Shown piece by piece: positions 1-11,780 of a stretch of 64,000 nt of DNA. Made by a program: the position numbers and the translations under genes. Origin of the DNA: Kuschelorhynchus macadamiae. Its lineage: Eukaryota > Arthropoda > Insecta > Coleoptera > Curculionidae. Each line of letters opens with the position of its first letter. The stretch's first letter is position 1. The DNA lies in assembly GCA_030620095.1 (NCBI GenBank), contig JAUTXW010003400.1:496001-560000 (forward strand), read 5' to 3'. The notes beneath the pieces are model-generated. The model had not been told where the DNA came from. It searched no databases and worked only from the letters and a program-made list of their open reading frames with translations.

Positions 1-62
1 ATTTAATAATCATCACAATTTTTAACAGTAAAAATAACACTTCAAAAGTTTTTGTAGTGTCC

Positions 63-410
63 GATGAAATAAATGAGGGATATTATTTACAAGTGTATCG
101 AAAATATGCAAGTTTGCGAAAAACATATACTTAGCACAGGCGATTTTTTGTCCAGTATGGAAAAGGAGTATACAGTACACAATGTGCTGGAATAAATTCA
201 TTTCGAAAAATGTCCTCAGAAGTAGCTACATATCTACAAGTCAAAAATCCAGAGCAGCACACAGGACATAGTTTTCGTCGATCCTCGCCTACCATGTTGG
301 CTGATTCTGGGGAAGAATTTACTAATGTCAAGCGACTTGGGGGCTGGAAATCGATCGCAACCTCCATCAAGCCGAACCATAAGCGCTTCCAAAAGTCGCC
401 CATTGAATGA
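63..410 (+). pseudogene. Crypton-type tyrosine recombinase, C-terminal remnant
   Basis: This is the C-terminal catalytic half of a tyrosine recombinase of the Crypton type, which cuts and rejoins DNA through a catalytic Tyr with Arg/His helpers. Read in one frame from before base 63, it shows the family's pre-catalytic segment (FRKMSSEVATYL, then NPEQHTGHSFRRSS), where the H-x-x-R catalytic pair is visible, followed by MLADSG and LGGWKS. A TAG at 132-134 interrupts the frame. After LGGWKS the reading runs into unrelated residues and stops at 408-410, so the nucleophilic Tyr expected about ten residues after GGWKS is missing. The N-terminal half lies outside the window or is lost. Seen: the motifs, the stop, the missing Tyr. 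Family knowledge: the motif order. The copy is dead. It is related to the remnant at 27.45-28.08 kb but too diverged to be a recent duplicate. Confidence 0.72.
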
Positions 411-519
411 AATTACCGGATATAATATCAATACAAATTGTTGTTTGTCAGTAATTGTTCTTTTTTAATAAATATTAATAACAAATTCTTAATTTTTGTA
501 TTGTTATTGTTGTAAAAAC

Positions 520-765
520 TACTTATTGAATTTATTTCAAATTACGCCAAAGAATCAAGCGTGATATAGATAGAAACTTGGTAAAATATTGAATGGAATC
601 CAATATGATGGAACAAAATAGCGCCCAATGCTTGAAGAGAAAGTATATATGTGTTTCTAAATAACTATTTACTGATCTATATTAAATCACACTTCACTAT
701 TCCTAATAAAAGGATGTATTCATGACGAGAGAAGTTCCGGGTAAACGAAATTTACACCGATACAA
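520..765 (+). repeat. Dispersed repeat family A, copy 1
   Basis: This non-coding stretch of about 245 bp resembles three others in the window, at 43263-43448, 44690-44970 and 55985-56240, all in the same orientation. Shared blocks include GGAATCCAATATGATGGAAC, AAACTTGGTAAAATATTGAA-like text and CACTTCACTATTCCTAATAA (shared closely with the 56.2-kb copy). No ORF, terminal inverted repeat or target duplication was found. It may be the tail or the LTR-like part of a retroelement, or a non-autonomous element. The class is not determined. Confidence 0.5.
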
Positions 766-2456
766 TTATGCAGTCTTATGTGTTAAAGTTGGCCAAAAAG
801 TAACGGGGCCCTTAGTTAAATCTGTCAAATGTCTCAAAATATATATTTTGAATTCCAGTTGTTCTTGATTTTTACACATGTAGTACAGAGCGATCCATTC
901 AAAGGGCGATATTTAAAAACAAATTAATTTTTGTTAGGAGCACTACACATGGGATTTTTATATACATCGGCGGATTTTCCAAATTTTTGGTCTTTCCATA
1001 TATCAAAATAAGTAAAACCTTTATAACTATACAGAGTTGCTCCAAAAAGTTAAATGGAAACTATTAAGTGGGACTTCACACAAGATACGAGTTGTTCAAT
1101 TCTGTTTTTTATTAATCCTGTATTTTTTAACCTGCGATAAAACATATTTTAATATTTTTAAATTCTGCCGATAATGATCAGAATTCTATATATTTTAGTC
1201 ATTGTTGACTTACCATAATATAAATTTGTTACTCCAGATACGCTTTTTAGATTTAGACCCTGTATAATATTTGTATTAAAATAAAAAATTTGGTTTTTTT
1301 GCTATACTTTTTTGGTATTAACATTTTAATTCAATTTTTTGCCTGTTTTAGCAAATACAACACATTTTCATTTAAACAGTTATTTCTTTCATGAATATAG
1401 AGATATCGCAAATCGAAAAAATGACGAATTAATCCCGAGAGTTTCTAAGAATATGGAATATGGTGGATCTAAATAAGAAAAAATTCTTTGCAAAATAGAG
1501 GACATGTTGAATTATGTTATAACACCTTGTGTAACAAACCGAGACAATTTGTATACAAATTCTTTTAGGCCCTAAGTAAAGATTAAGGAATACAAAAAAC
1601 TATTTGGCACAAAAAAAACGCATTCGATCGGTTCCATGTGAAATAGGTTTGAAAACTTTCAGAAAATAAAACTCATAGGAGAGAACTTTTATTTTTTTCA
1701 AGGCGTCTGTATGAGACTTTAGGTCCTGGTATTCACACGTCTCGCCTATTTTTAACTTTTAAAGTAAGACGTAGTCGGCATATGGATTTGAAGGGACTGA
1801 GAGCTGACCAAAATATTTCAATTTTCGATAGTTTAGTATTTTTATAGACTAGATAGTGCTGACAATCGAATTGAAATGCAGATGTGTAGAATCTTATCGA
1901 TTTGCTGAATTTTTGTCTGACTTTATTTAGCTATTTTTAAATAAATTGGAAACCAAAATTTGCTTGCAAATTGTCAAATTTCGTTTATATATTTGACGTT
2001 TAAAATATTAACATTATGAACGTCATTTTTCTTGTTATCTAACTACCTACCAAACGAACGATTTCTAACCTAATTTTTCCGTAAAATTTTGTAAAATAAT
2101 TATGACTTAATTATTTTTTTGTAACACAACGGGTTTTTAGTACCTATTTATTATTTGAGGAAGTGAAATTTAAAAAACTACATATGCTAAATGTCAAATT
2201 GAACAGGTGAAATCTCACCGAGCCTTCCTTTGATTTCGGGTCCCCTCAATAAGAAAATGAATGATTTGTAAAATTGCCAAAGTGTGCGTTTTTTTTTCTA
2301 AAAGTCAGAAAACAGTTACCTATATAATACGCAGATAATAATTCAAGACAAAGTAGATGAAGGGTCTATGTAACATTTTTTTTTAATACGTAATTTCCGG
2401 ATCTGGCATTCGGGTTTACAATATGTCTGAGTTTGAAAGCTCCTGAGAATTCGGGA
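766..2456. other. AT-rich intergenic DNA, no gene seen
   Basis: No open frame with recognisable residues. A TATACAGAGT at about 1029 and a CCCTGTATA at about 1259 face each other like the ends of a short mariner-type MITE, but the inner sequences do not match well, so I do not call an element. The rest is low-complexity A/T runs. Confidence 0.4.
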
Positions 2457-2741
2457 TTAATTGTGCAGGTTCCCCAAGGAAGCCCGGATTAAGGTTTTTG
2501 ACACCACCGCACCCTTCTTAAGAGGTGCGAAGGAGGAAAGCAATATATATAGCTTAGTGCTTCTTTCCTTTGTTACCAATTTCAACAGACTTACGTTTGG
2601 TAGTTTAGCAAAATTAGATTGTTGGCGCGCATTCAAATCTTCCTCTCTCATTATAGCAGAACGACCGAGCTTGCTTTTCCACCTTTGTTGCAACTTTGTT
2701 AGGGTGGTACGAAAGGAGTTGGGGCCCATATAATTACCCAT
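2457..2741. other. GC-richer patch with overlapping ORFs on both strands, unidentified
   Basis: Frames of about 90 codons are open on both strands here (plus 2461-2733, minus 2457-2741), in a patch with clearly more G and C than its surroundings. I recognise no motif in either. The patch contains a compact hairpin (CGCACC at 2508-2513 against GGTGCG at 2524-2529) and directly after it an imperfect one (GGAAAGCA against TGCTTCTTTCC). Opposed open frames in one patch usually mean a compositional effect, so neither is called as a gene. It may be a fragment of an old repeat. Confidence 0.3.
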
Positions 2742-3656
2742 ACAAAAAGATGTATTTTCAAATTTGTCTTCAGCACCTAAGTTTCGTACGACTTTTTAGG
2801 GTGTAAACTGAAGTGAAAGTGGGACTTAACACTTTCGCCTCAAGAACAACAACGAACTCTTATTTAAGGGTTATGTCGGCCCCAAGCTATCCTTTGTTGC
2901 ATTGTATTGATTGAGAATTCAGTCATGACCTGTAATTTTGATGTGGTTTACCTTTTCTTTACTGATTTTGAGCCATTGTGATAGTTTTCGACTGATTTTC
3001 TATGGTGGTAAAATAACCTAGCTGTGCATAGTCTACATTATTGGCATGGACTGACGAAATAAGACTACAAAATTGCTGTCGCCAATGGCGTCTAAGCGTC
3101 CTTATTCTAGCCGACTGGTAAGCCTTTTTCAACTTTTTACTTATAACACCTTTAGTGATCTCTTTGCGCCGTATCGCTCGATCTGGTAAGCCGTCCACGC
3201 GCGGCTTATGCTGGCAAACTCCAGTATCTCATCTGTCTAACTTGACCTAGCTTTTTCCGTGTTTCTTTGTTGTTTTTATCTTTTTTATTTTTTTAAAATA
3301 AAAGTCCAAATTAGCAATCACTTCAGTTTATTGGTTCAGGTGCGCAGTAGTCTATTGCACGTTTAACATAAAAATAATTAGACATGCGTCACATTAAAAA
3401 AGAAAATTATAGCCCTAAATTATTACTACGTAACTATACCTAACCTATAAACGGGTCGCCAATCCTCATGATTTAGGTGGCATACTCCCTTTTTTAATTT
3501 ATACCTCCTGCCTCCTGCCGAACGGCTCAAAACTCCTGTTTTCTAGGAGAAATAAACATTAGTTGTTTCAATGAATAAGAAAAATTATAATTTGATCAAT
3601 TTTGTACATCTAACAACCAAAAACACGTACGTTGAGTAACTTTATAAGTGTGCAGG
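2742..3656. other. Intergenic, no gene seen
   Basis: A minus-strand frame at 2959-3198 (79 codons, basic, Arg-rich in its middle) lies in a slightly GC-richer stretch but shows no recognisable domain. The rest is AT-rich without features. Confidence 0.3.
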
Positions 3657-3839
3657 CTAGGAATGGGAATTTTATCGATGTCATTGGATCAAATATTAAT
3701 ACAAAGATTCCTTTTTTTGGACTTCAATTTATTTTGCAGGACTTTACCCTCCCTACCGAAGGAACTATCGACAATATACTTTAAATGTATCGAATAGTTT
3801 TTACCTACCGATTAAAAATGTTATACCGCCCATCCCTAG
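3657..3839. mobile_element. Short hAT-like non-autonomous element (MITE)
   Basis: The left end reads CTAGGAATGGGAATTTTATCG and the right end, read from the other strand, CTAGGGATGGGCGGTATAAC. These give matching termini of about 11 bp around the TAGGGATGGG motif seen in many insect hAT elements. The 183-bp interior is rich in ATCGAT-type sub-terminal motifs. I found no convincing 8-bp target duplication next to the ends, so the insertion is old or the class is wrong. Non-coding. Confidence 0.42.
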
Positions 3840-4562
3840 TTACTTCCGCCATTATGCCTCCCGCTTTTGCTTTTGACAACCCTACCTATAAAAAGAAGAG
3901 ACGCAATCATTTATACAGACAGATTTGGCAACAATTTCGATTGGCCTAATATCATAATATGAATTGCACATTTTCTTTGATGCTATTGAGAATTTCAGGG
4001 GTAATTTCATTGCAAAAGTCCATAACATCTGGCGAAGTTCGTACAAGCTCTTCACAGCAGTTTTAAATGTAGTCCCAGAGAAAATTCTAAAGAGGTGATT
4101 TTAATAATACCTGCGCTAAATTGGCAGCGTGGGAAACCGTTCATTAAACATGCCAACAGCAGCGTTATGATTTCTGTTGTATTTCCCCAAATATAATAAT
4201 TGCTTCCACTTTTTCCTCCAGAGTATACATTTGGTAATTTTCTAGCACGGGGTACCAACGACAATTTTCATGATTTTTAGTACCTACTGTGGTAGATTTT
4301 AGGTCACTGATCATGAGAAGAAAGACACATTTTCAGAGACGTTTCGTCTCTGAGATATTCGACATCAAAATTCACAAATTATACACCTTTTTTTCTATTT
4401 CTTTCATATTTTTCTATTGTAACGTTGTTTAACTCAAAAATCAAGTTATTAACATTGCTATTTCAGTAGAGAATTTTTCTTGTTTTTGTGTTTGATGTTG
4501 GCATTAGAAAACAAAAGGCAGTAAATATCTATTGAAAAATAAAATTCGACAAATGTTATCAC

Positions 4563-4625
4563 AGCAGGGGTTCTTGATACAATGTATTATGAATATTTTG
4601 TTAGATAGGTGGATCGGTACCGGTT
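4563..4625 (+). repeat. Solo fragment of the foldback family found at 45.35 kb
   Basis: The text around TTATGAATATTTTGTTAGAT followed by AGGTGGATCGGTACC matches both inner arms of the 1-kb foldback element at 45352-46390 (compare 45730-45740 and, on the minus strand, 45908-45970). Only about 60 bp is shared. It is a truncated relative or a shared insertion target. Confidence 0.45.
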
Positions 4626-5061
4626 TAGCAGATAGTCTGTCGACGTGTATTGTATGTGGTAAGTTTTTTAAACAAATTCTAATAAACTCGTACATTTAAC
4701 TTTTATATTACCTTTAACCTTATACCGTTTGATTATAATTTAGCTATTGTTATCGAATAAAAATAGTGAAATGAAAAAGAGCCAGTAAGTACGGTATTTT
4801 TTAATTTATCTATTTAGTTATGGATACCTATCTATACTTATAGATATGCCGATAATAATTATCAATAACTATCCATATAACGATAACTAAACTACCAATC
4901 GATAGATAAACTGCTATGGCTAATTGATAGGTATAATCTAATTTCGGACAACCCAACTTATACCGATAGGCAGGCACACGACACCTGAAACCTGTTCATA
5001 ATTTCGAAAAATTGTTTTACATATCAAATTGTTTTATTCATCCCCGGATTTTTTGATAACA

Positions 5062-5665
5062 ACGATTTAATTATGATGTCACCTGTAAGAGTCATGGTAT
5101 TACATTTTTTTGTTTTGCAACACCTCGTATATTGGTCCTTTTTTAAATCACTGGAATATTCCAGACATATTTTATATTATGGCCTATACCTAAATTCAAC
5201 TATTTCCGAGAAAATGGCGTCTAAAGATTGTCATTTTTAGCAACTTAGCTCTATCGGCCAAACTGTTAAACTTAGAACAAAATGCTTTGCACTTTCCTAT
5301 CTTAACTTTTTAGATGACATTAAATAAATGTCAAACCAGAAGCAGATACCAGTGCCGAATTTTGACATTTCTGGCTAATCCAAAACATGATGTCATCTAA
5401 TAGATCTCAAAAAGCTAAGATAGGGAAGTGCAATTCATTTAATTCGAGGTTTAACCTTTTGGCCAATAGACAAAATCAAAATAACAATTTTGATTAACTA
5501 TTATCTCGAAAACAGTTCAATTTAAGTATAGGACATAACATATAACATAAAATAGGGTTGGAATATTTCAGTGATTTAAAAAAGTAACATTATATTTAAA
5601 AAAACGTATGACTTCATAACTCTTAAACAAATGATGTCACAATCAAATTATTCTTACAAAAATAT
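5062..5665. mobile_element. Foldback (inverted-repeat) element
   Basis: Two arms of roughly 280 bp are imperfect reverse complements around an axis near 5356. Matched blocks include AAATCACTGGAATATTCCA (left, about 5145-5163) against TGGAATATTTCAGTGATTT (right, about 5559-5577), GCACTTTCCTATCTTA against TAAGATAGGGAAGTGC, and TAGATGACAT (5311-5320) against ATGTCATCTA (5390-5399). Even the loop has a small inverted match around TGTCAAA/TTTTGACA. No coding capacity. A half-copy of the same family is recognisable at about 32890-33120. This is the structure expected of a foldback MITE. The exact ends and target duplication are not resolved. Confidence 0.65.
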
Positions 5666-6507
5666 TCCAAGACGAAAAATCACTTTTTCCAAATTATGAA
5701 CAGTTTTCATGTTTTTTATTTATCCCAATTAAATCTTTCACCTTGTATAAATAAATATTGATATAAAGTATCTGATTGTTATAGGATGAAGGGAAAAGGA
5801 ATATAGAAAGTTTTTACAATTTCGTAAATTTTCATGCATCTACTTTTCATTGCAAAATTATCGTGATATTTCATATAAATGGCTAAATACTGTTCCTTTC
5901 TTATTAATTATCTAGGTAAATAAAGACAACATGCTTATCGGTGTTATCGGTTAAACATCTTGTCAATTACAAAATACCTATATTAAAGTAAAAACAATAG
6001 AGTTCAAAACCTATATTAAAGTCATTGTGATCTAAAGGCGGTGTGGAGTTATAACCTCGAGAATGTTATATTTACGTTAAACAGACCGGTTTTTTCCAGG
6101 TTTTAGATTAAATTTATGGCTTTTAGACTAAATATATATAAAGTAAATATTTTTGACAACTTGAAAAATGTTTTTTCCGCAGGGAAACAGGAAGAAAAAA
6201 CTTCTTAACGTTGTAATCGATATTTGGCATGGAGAACTCGTCAACCTGATGAAGTCACGTAATTCATTTAAACTTTTAAAGAAGATCCATTGAAGGTCGC
6301 AATTATTCAGAGTGCTTATCTTACAGTCAAATTTATGTTTCCTAGCATAGTTTCTAAGATAGTTTAATGTCTTTCCAATAAAATTTTCTGAAATCTCCTT
6401 TCGGATCTGGACACAAATTGGTTACCTGAAAATATAAGCACTACAAATTTCCCAAAATTATTTAATGGGTATTTCAGAGAAATTTGTTAACAATGAAAAA
6501 GTTAACT

Positions 6508-6579
6508 TTCTTCGCTGGGATTCGAACCCAGGACCTCTCACTTTCCAGCTGAGCACTTCAACCATTAAGTCACAAATGT
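6508..6579 (-). tRNA. tRNA-like sequence, probably a pseudogene or tRNA-derived SINE head
   Basis: Read on the minus strand, this has a perfect T arm (CTGGG, loop TTCGAAT, CCCAG), a B box GGTTCGAATCC and an A-box-like TGACTTAATGG. Its anticodon arm (CTCAG/GTGAG, loop CTGGAAA) formally gives anticodon GGA, which would be serine. There is no long variable arm, which serine tRNAs need. Only the inner four of seven acceptor pairs form, and one anticodon-stem pair is a G-G mismatch. It is therefore more likely a decayed tRNA, or the polymerase III promoter head of a SINE, than a working tRNA gene. Confidence 0.45.
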
Positions 6580-6689
6580 CATGGCTAGTCAGCAAAGTAT
6601 TTGACTATTTAGATATATGATTAAATACATAAGTAAAATCTATAATAAAAAATAACGACAATCAAAAAGCATCAACAATTTATAATTAC

Positions 6690-7012
6690 TATATTACGAA
6701 TTGAAACAAGTATAAAAAGTCGTCATCAATATTCATATGTCGTTTCTGGTATGCAGTTAAAATATGAAATAAGTTGACAGTTGCTAGTTTAGAGCAGTCA
6801 TTTTTAGCCAACATTCGAACACGTTCTAACTCCATATTTATAATAATTTCAGCTTCCAGCCAATCGGGTATTTGACAAATATGATATAACTGGATATCGT
6901 TGGCATAGGCCACTATATTGCAGCTTCGTAAAAAATTTAAAATATTAATAGTATAAATGATAAATAGTAAGTGAGTTAAAGTCAAAATATTTACTTTGGC
7001 ATTTTAACATAT
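6690..7012 (-). pseudogene. LINE reverse transcriptase fragment (jockey/CR1-like)
   Basis: On the minus strand this frame carries the central palm of a non-LTR retrotransposon reverse transcriptase. THLLFIIYTINILNFL corresponds to the motif usually read as GPLLF-x-IY-x-xD, and NIVAYANDIQLYH to the catalytic Y-A-D-D box, here with the first Asp changed to Asn. The following stretch (LEAEIIINMELERVRMLAKN) matches the usual helix after the box. The frame closes at about 6690. Upstream the sequence departs from the family before the normal P-Q-G-S-x-LGP motif. Only about 100 residues of an ORF normally near 900 remain, and the altered catalytic box shows it is dead. The clade call is by eye. Confidence 0.62.
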
Positions 7013-9076
7013 TTGTAGTCAAATGTTTATTTTGTTGTTTCGCAGTCATAAAGACGTCTTTTCGATACGTAAAGTTGTGTTGTAATAGCTCTATTTTCGA
7101 TACTACTTTCTTTCCTCTGCAAAGCTGGCAATGTTGTGTCTTGGCCATCTCGAATTTGAAACCGGCTACGTCTCAAAACTGAAAAACAAAAATGGCAAAA
7201 ATAAATAATTTTTTTTAAAAGATAATGTTTTTTTAAAATACAATAAACAAAATAAAAAAAAATAGTATAAAATACTCGTTTCTTAAGACATTTAATGTCA
7301 TTTGCCCCAAGAAACTTGCTTGCTGCTAGTTTTCCAACGTAAGGTTCATGCTATAAAATCATGTCTTATGAAAATAATGTTTTAATATGCTATATTATAC
7401 TTTTATTTGGAATTAATTATAATTATATTACAAACGTCAAATAAAGTTCATAAAAGTGCTGGCCACATAGCATTAACGAAAACGTTAACGACAATGTTCA
7501 ATTCACTTAAAATTTATAGTTGTTGCCAATCTAAAATTGTTGTAAATACTAATCTGTTTTCTTCTTGCTTAATGTAATGGAAATGTTTTTCTTTTTAAAT
7601 TTATATAGAAGGGTCAAATAGATAAAACTCTATTATGTGGTCGTATAATAAGAAAGACATTTTTTTGCACACCCAAAGTGGATTTTATTTTTTAAACAAG
7701 ATGCATGCAGTAAAATCATGTTTTACCAAAAATTATATATTTCTGATTGCCTTAAATATATCCGAAGTAAATATTTTATTATTTATCTTAAAATGATCAT
7801 GAGAAGATAAAAAAATGGAAAATTCTGCAAAGTTATAGACAGCCACATGAAAAACTTTAATCTCGTTATTTACCATTTTGACAATTCAAACATAGATGAA
7901 TACTTCAATATTTATATATTCACCTATACACCGAAATAAATTCTTCGCCTATGAGATGAAATACGTAACTTTTGTCTTTAAATTATGATGGAATCTTTAC
8001 TTGGAAATAACATTGTCCAAAATAATTTTAAAATAAAAAAACCATCAATTTTTATTTTCTTTTGTCAGTACCGATATAAATAGTTCTTCGGCTAGAATGA
8101 ATTTGTTATGGAAAGAGTTCAGGATCCAAAAGTTAAAAACTAACAGTAAATCAAGTTCAAATAAAAACTTACACAAGAAAATAAAACTGACTTCAAAAAA
8201 TGCACCAAAAAGAAAAAAATCATATTTGATTTTTTGATCTTGAAAATTTGTCTTTTTGAAGTACAGCGTCAAACTAACAAAAATATTTTTTTATGAATTA
8301 AGTGTCTATAATATATGCCATGAGGATAATGTCTGATTACTGTCTTAAGTGTGACGCCAACTTCATAAATGTTTCATTAAATCAAGTATTATTTTCTACT
8401 TTTTAGTAATTTTTTACTATTTACACAAATATTTATTGCAAAGGACGGTTTTTAAGTTTTCGAGGCATAAAGCTAAGTTAAAATTCCTTGTACTAATAAG
8501 ATACATAAGTATCTATTGAGTATACATTACATATGAAATTTTATGGTACTAAATAGGTATTACTCATATTATATAAAAAGTGTCATTTATACATTTTATC
8601 AAACACCAAGAATACCTATTGTTAAATTAAAATGACTAGTTAAATAGAACTTCGTTCCATTAAAAAACCATAGGAAACACGATTTTTATAAAACCCCCTT
8701 TCCTCCCTCCCCACTATACACTTTACTCATTGACAGATGAAATGTGTTGTGCCAAGAATAAAGATATTTGATATTTTCGAAGTTTATTAAGATTTATAAA
8801 AACTGAAATAACCTGACGAAAAATAGATTCGTTTGGGTGTGGCAAAATTACTTTTTTGGTGAATTAAATCTCATACACCAAATTTCGAAAGTATATATTA
8901 AAATATTTCAACTGTATCGCGGAAACCTACAGGTAAACAAATATTTAAACGCCATTCCCCCATTTTTATATTTTTTTATATGCTGACTATCGGATCACTT
9001 CGTCACTACCCTGAATACTTCCTCAACAGTTCATTCAAACTGGTCAAATCGTCTCGGAGTAATCGTTGTACAATGT
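7013..9076. other. AT-rich intergenic DNA, no gene seen
   Basis: Several frames of 60-75 codons are open (for example minus 8045-8272), but all are Phe/Lys/Leu-rich products of A/T runs with no recognisable motif. I see nothing else in this stretch. Confidence 0.4.
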
Positions 9077-9084
9077 ATCTGCAT

Positions 9085-10335
9085 TAGTGTTATTCAGAAT
9101 CGATTACTTTGGAATCGGATACCGTATGAAATCGATTTCTTAATCGAGTACTGAATACTGAGTACTTAGATCTGCCAATAATTATGTAACTAAAAATTGA
9201 TATTTATGAAAAAATAAAACAAACCTGTATCAATGCACTAAAATAATGTTAGGAAACGTGATATGTAACAAAACCAAGTTTTTAATTTGTAACATGTATA
9301 AATTTAGTAATAACATTAACAGTCAAATAAAAGAGGTTTCTAAAAATAAGAAGAAATAAAACAATTTCCATAAACTGATATTTTTTTAGTAGAAAAAAAC
9401 CTGGGTATATATATTTTTATGAAAATTAATTTGCTGATATGCAAATAAACCCAACAAAAAACTGCGTAACCTGGGGGGCTTTATGTGAGTCTTCGGGCAA
9501 AATATTTTTCTAGCCATAATTCTACGACTCTGACCATCATAACTGACATGTATATATTCAGGTCACATTGTTGACATATTATTTGACGAAACCATGACAA
9601 TATCGTCGGCTAGTGCAAAACGATATTTAAAACACTATTACATACAAAAATATGGTCTTCCTTAGCCTAAGTTAGTTTGATGCTTGATGTATGTAACTAT
9701 CAAAAGCTTTAGCAGTATATTTTCCATACCTTAGAATTTCAAACTACCAACCTGGTAATGAAAAAATATAAATCTGAGGAAAATGACAGATATATGATTT
9801 TTCATGTGGTTTATGGGCAATTAGGCTTGTGAAAAGTGTACCTAATACATTTTTTAAATAAAATACAATTTCTAGTTCAGGGGAACAAAAATACATTTAT
9901 TAACTTAAAATGTGCTAGGACCCACCTAATTAGAGCGATTTAAACTATTAACTTTTGACCAAACTCTCCCTAAAACGAACAGCTATAAGATAATGTTATT
10001 TTCTTACTGTTCATATTCGTAGATAAGCACCACCTACCGAAAAGGATTTCTAGCACTGATTACTACCAAGGATCGATTCCTATAATATAGTCAGTCTATT
10101 TACAAATTTTCTTAGTATCCGTATATAACTATCGAGTACAATACTTAGTATTCGAGCACTGATTAAAACCAGGCATCGATTCCTATAATATAGTCAGTCT
10201 TCCACCAAGATTTATCTATGCGGCCCGATTCCGAAAGTAGTCAGTAGTCGATTCTCAATAAACTAGTCGGCTACTATCGATTCTTTATGGAATCGAATAC
10301 TACCCGATTCCAGTATACGAGTACTCCCATCACTA
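9085..10335. mobile_element. hAT-like non-autonomous element with 8-bp target duplication
   Basis: The left end starts TAGTGTTATTC at 9085. The right end, read from the other strand, starts TAGTGATGGGAGTACTC at 10335. Both ends carry TGGAATCGG about 24 bp inside and a dense set of ATCGAT/GAATCG/AGTACT sub-terminal motifs, typical of hAT binding-site arrays. The element is flanked by ATCTGCAT (9077-9084) and ATCTACAT (10336-10343), an 8-bp target duplication with one transition, which is the hAT signature. No transposase frame remains in its 1251 bp. The tandem array at 9499 starts inside this element, so its right part recurs in the later units (right ends at 12615 and 14903). Confidence 0.55.
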
Positions 10336-11780
10336 ATCTACATACATAAAAAATATATAGGGTCGAATAGTTAACCTCCTCCAAATCAATAATTTGTTTC
10401 TAACAAATTCCTTAGTTTTCCAATTACTTTTAGTGCATAGTTTGTCGATTTTACCTCGGCTTCTTGACGTATTGTATAAATTCTCCTAAATTCCTCTATA
10501 AGGCCATAGTAAATCCCGATGGTCTGACTTGCCCTAGAAATTTCTCAGTATTTTGCAATTGCTTTTTCTATAATGAAATAATAAAATTATGATTTTTAAA
10601 GCCCATCCACTTAATTAGCTTTCGTAGCACTCCTGATTGATCGAAATGTTATTGGAAAGTCGGCAGTTTAAGTTTAAATTACGGGTAAGTTCAAATTAGA
10701 CATAGCAGTTACTTCAGCCACTACTTTAAGTATAATTAGAAGTTGGCAACGACTTGAAAAGGAGATCCAGTTCGTTATTTAAGCAGAAAACTAAATATTG
10801 GATTAATTAGCTCTTGAGAATACAGAGTCGAAATTAATCCTATTTTATTTTATTTCAGAATAGTGTATTACCTGTTCATATGTTTTAAGGGAGATAGAAA
10901 TGATTATAGTTCTTATAGCTTTTTGAGATATTTCGAAAAAACTAAAAACTTGCACATCTGAAACTGTTGTAATTTTTTTACGTCTGAAAATTCCTTAAAT
11001 CCATGAAAATATTTTATAAGTAGCAACGTTTCGGTTTCGTGGAATCATCATCAACTTCTTCTTAAACTAATTTTAATTTTGACACAAAAAAACACCATAA
11101 ATTAGTATTTACGAGTGATGCGAAGTCAAAATTCGACGGCAACTGTAGTAATAGTATGAAAAATATTAAATAGGAAGTGGCCTCCATATGAAAAGATTTG
11201 GTTGAGGTGTATATTTACAAACCACTTCGAGCATTGTCAATATTTTTAATAACATTTTAGTATATACAGGGTTTGACTGCAAATATTTTAACATAGAATA
11301 GTATGAACGATTTTAAACAAAATATTCTTGGAGAAGGTTTCAACTAATTCCAAGATAACATGGCAATATTGATGTTTGCTCGGACATCATTGTGATGACA
11401 ATCTCATCATCTGTGTTTTACCAACAATAAAAAAACCTGTAGGTTTGAAAATGTCTAAATTATTTTATTTTGATTATTTTTTTGGAATGTATGAATTAAT
11501 TTTTTAATAAATTGTGGTTTGTTAGCATAATATCAGCGTGTATAAAAAATAGTAAAAACTGGTTACTAAAACTTTTTCGATTATTTATTTGTTTAATTTT
11601 TACCTGCACAACCCAATTAACTTTATTAGTTTCCAGAAATGAATAAAGAGTATGAAGTTACCAAGCATATTAATTTATAGCACTATTAGGTAATTCACAC
11701 ACTAAAAAAAGTATTTTAAAAACTTAAAGTAAATGCTGAAAATGACATCTGCCACTACTTAAACACGCACGAATACGGCG
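9499..11780. repeat. Array unit 1 (2282 bp)
   Basis: This is the leftmost unit and the only one preceded by the rest of the hAT element. It has a six-A run in the TATAAAAAATAG stretch near 11540 where the later units have seven. Confidence 0.9.
11021..11067 (-). repeat. PLE-type 3' tail signature inside the array unit
   Basis: Read on the minus strand, GATGATGATTCCACG followed by AAACCGAAACGTTGC resembles the conserved 3' untranslated signature (a GATGATG stem-like part, then CCGAAACGT) of insect Penelope-like elements. It recurs in units 2 (about 13305) and 3 (about 15590). No PLE coding remnant is next to it, so it may be a short tail fragment. Confidence 0.35.

Noticed and set aside
1029..1267. 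Mariner-type MITE between TATACAGAGT and CCCTGTATA
   Set aside because: The inner parts of the ends do not match beyond about ten bases, and such motifs recur singly across the window.
2457..2741. A protein-coding gene in the GC-richer patch
   Set aside because: Both strands are open over the same range and neither translation shows any recognisable block.
6508..6579. Functional tRNA-Ser(GGA)
   Set aside because: It lacks the long variable arm, and three of seven acceptor pairs fail.
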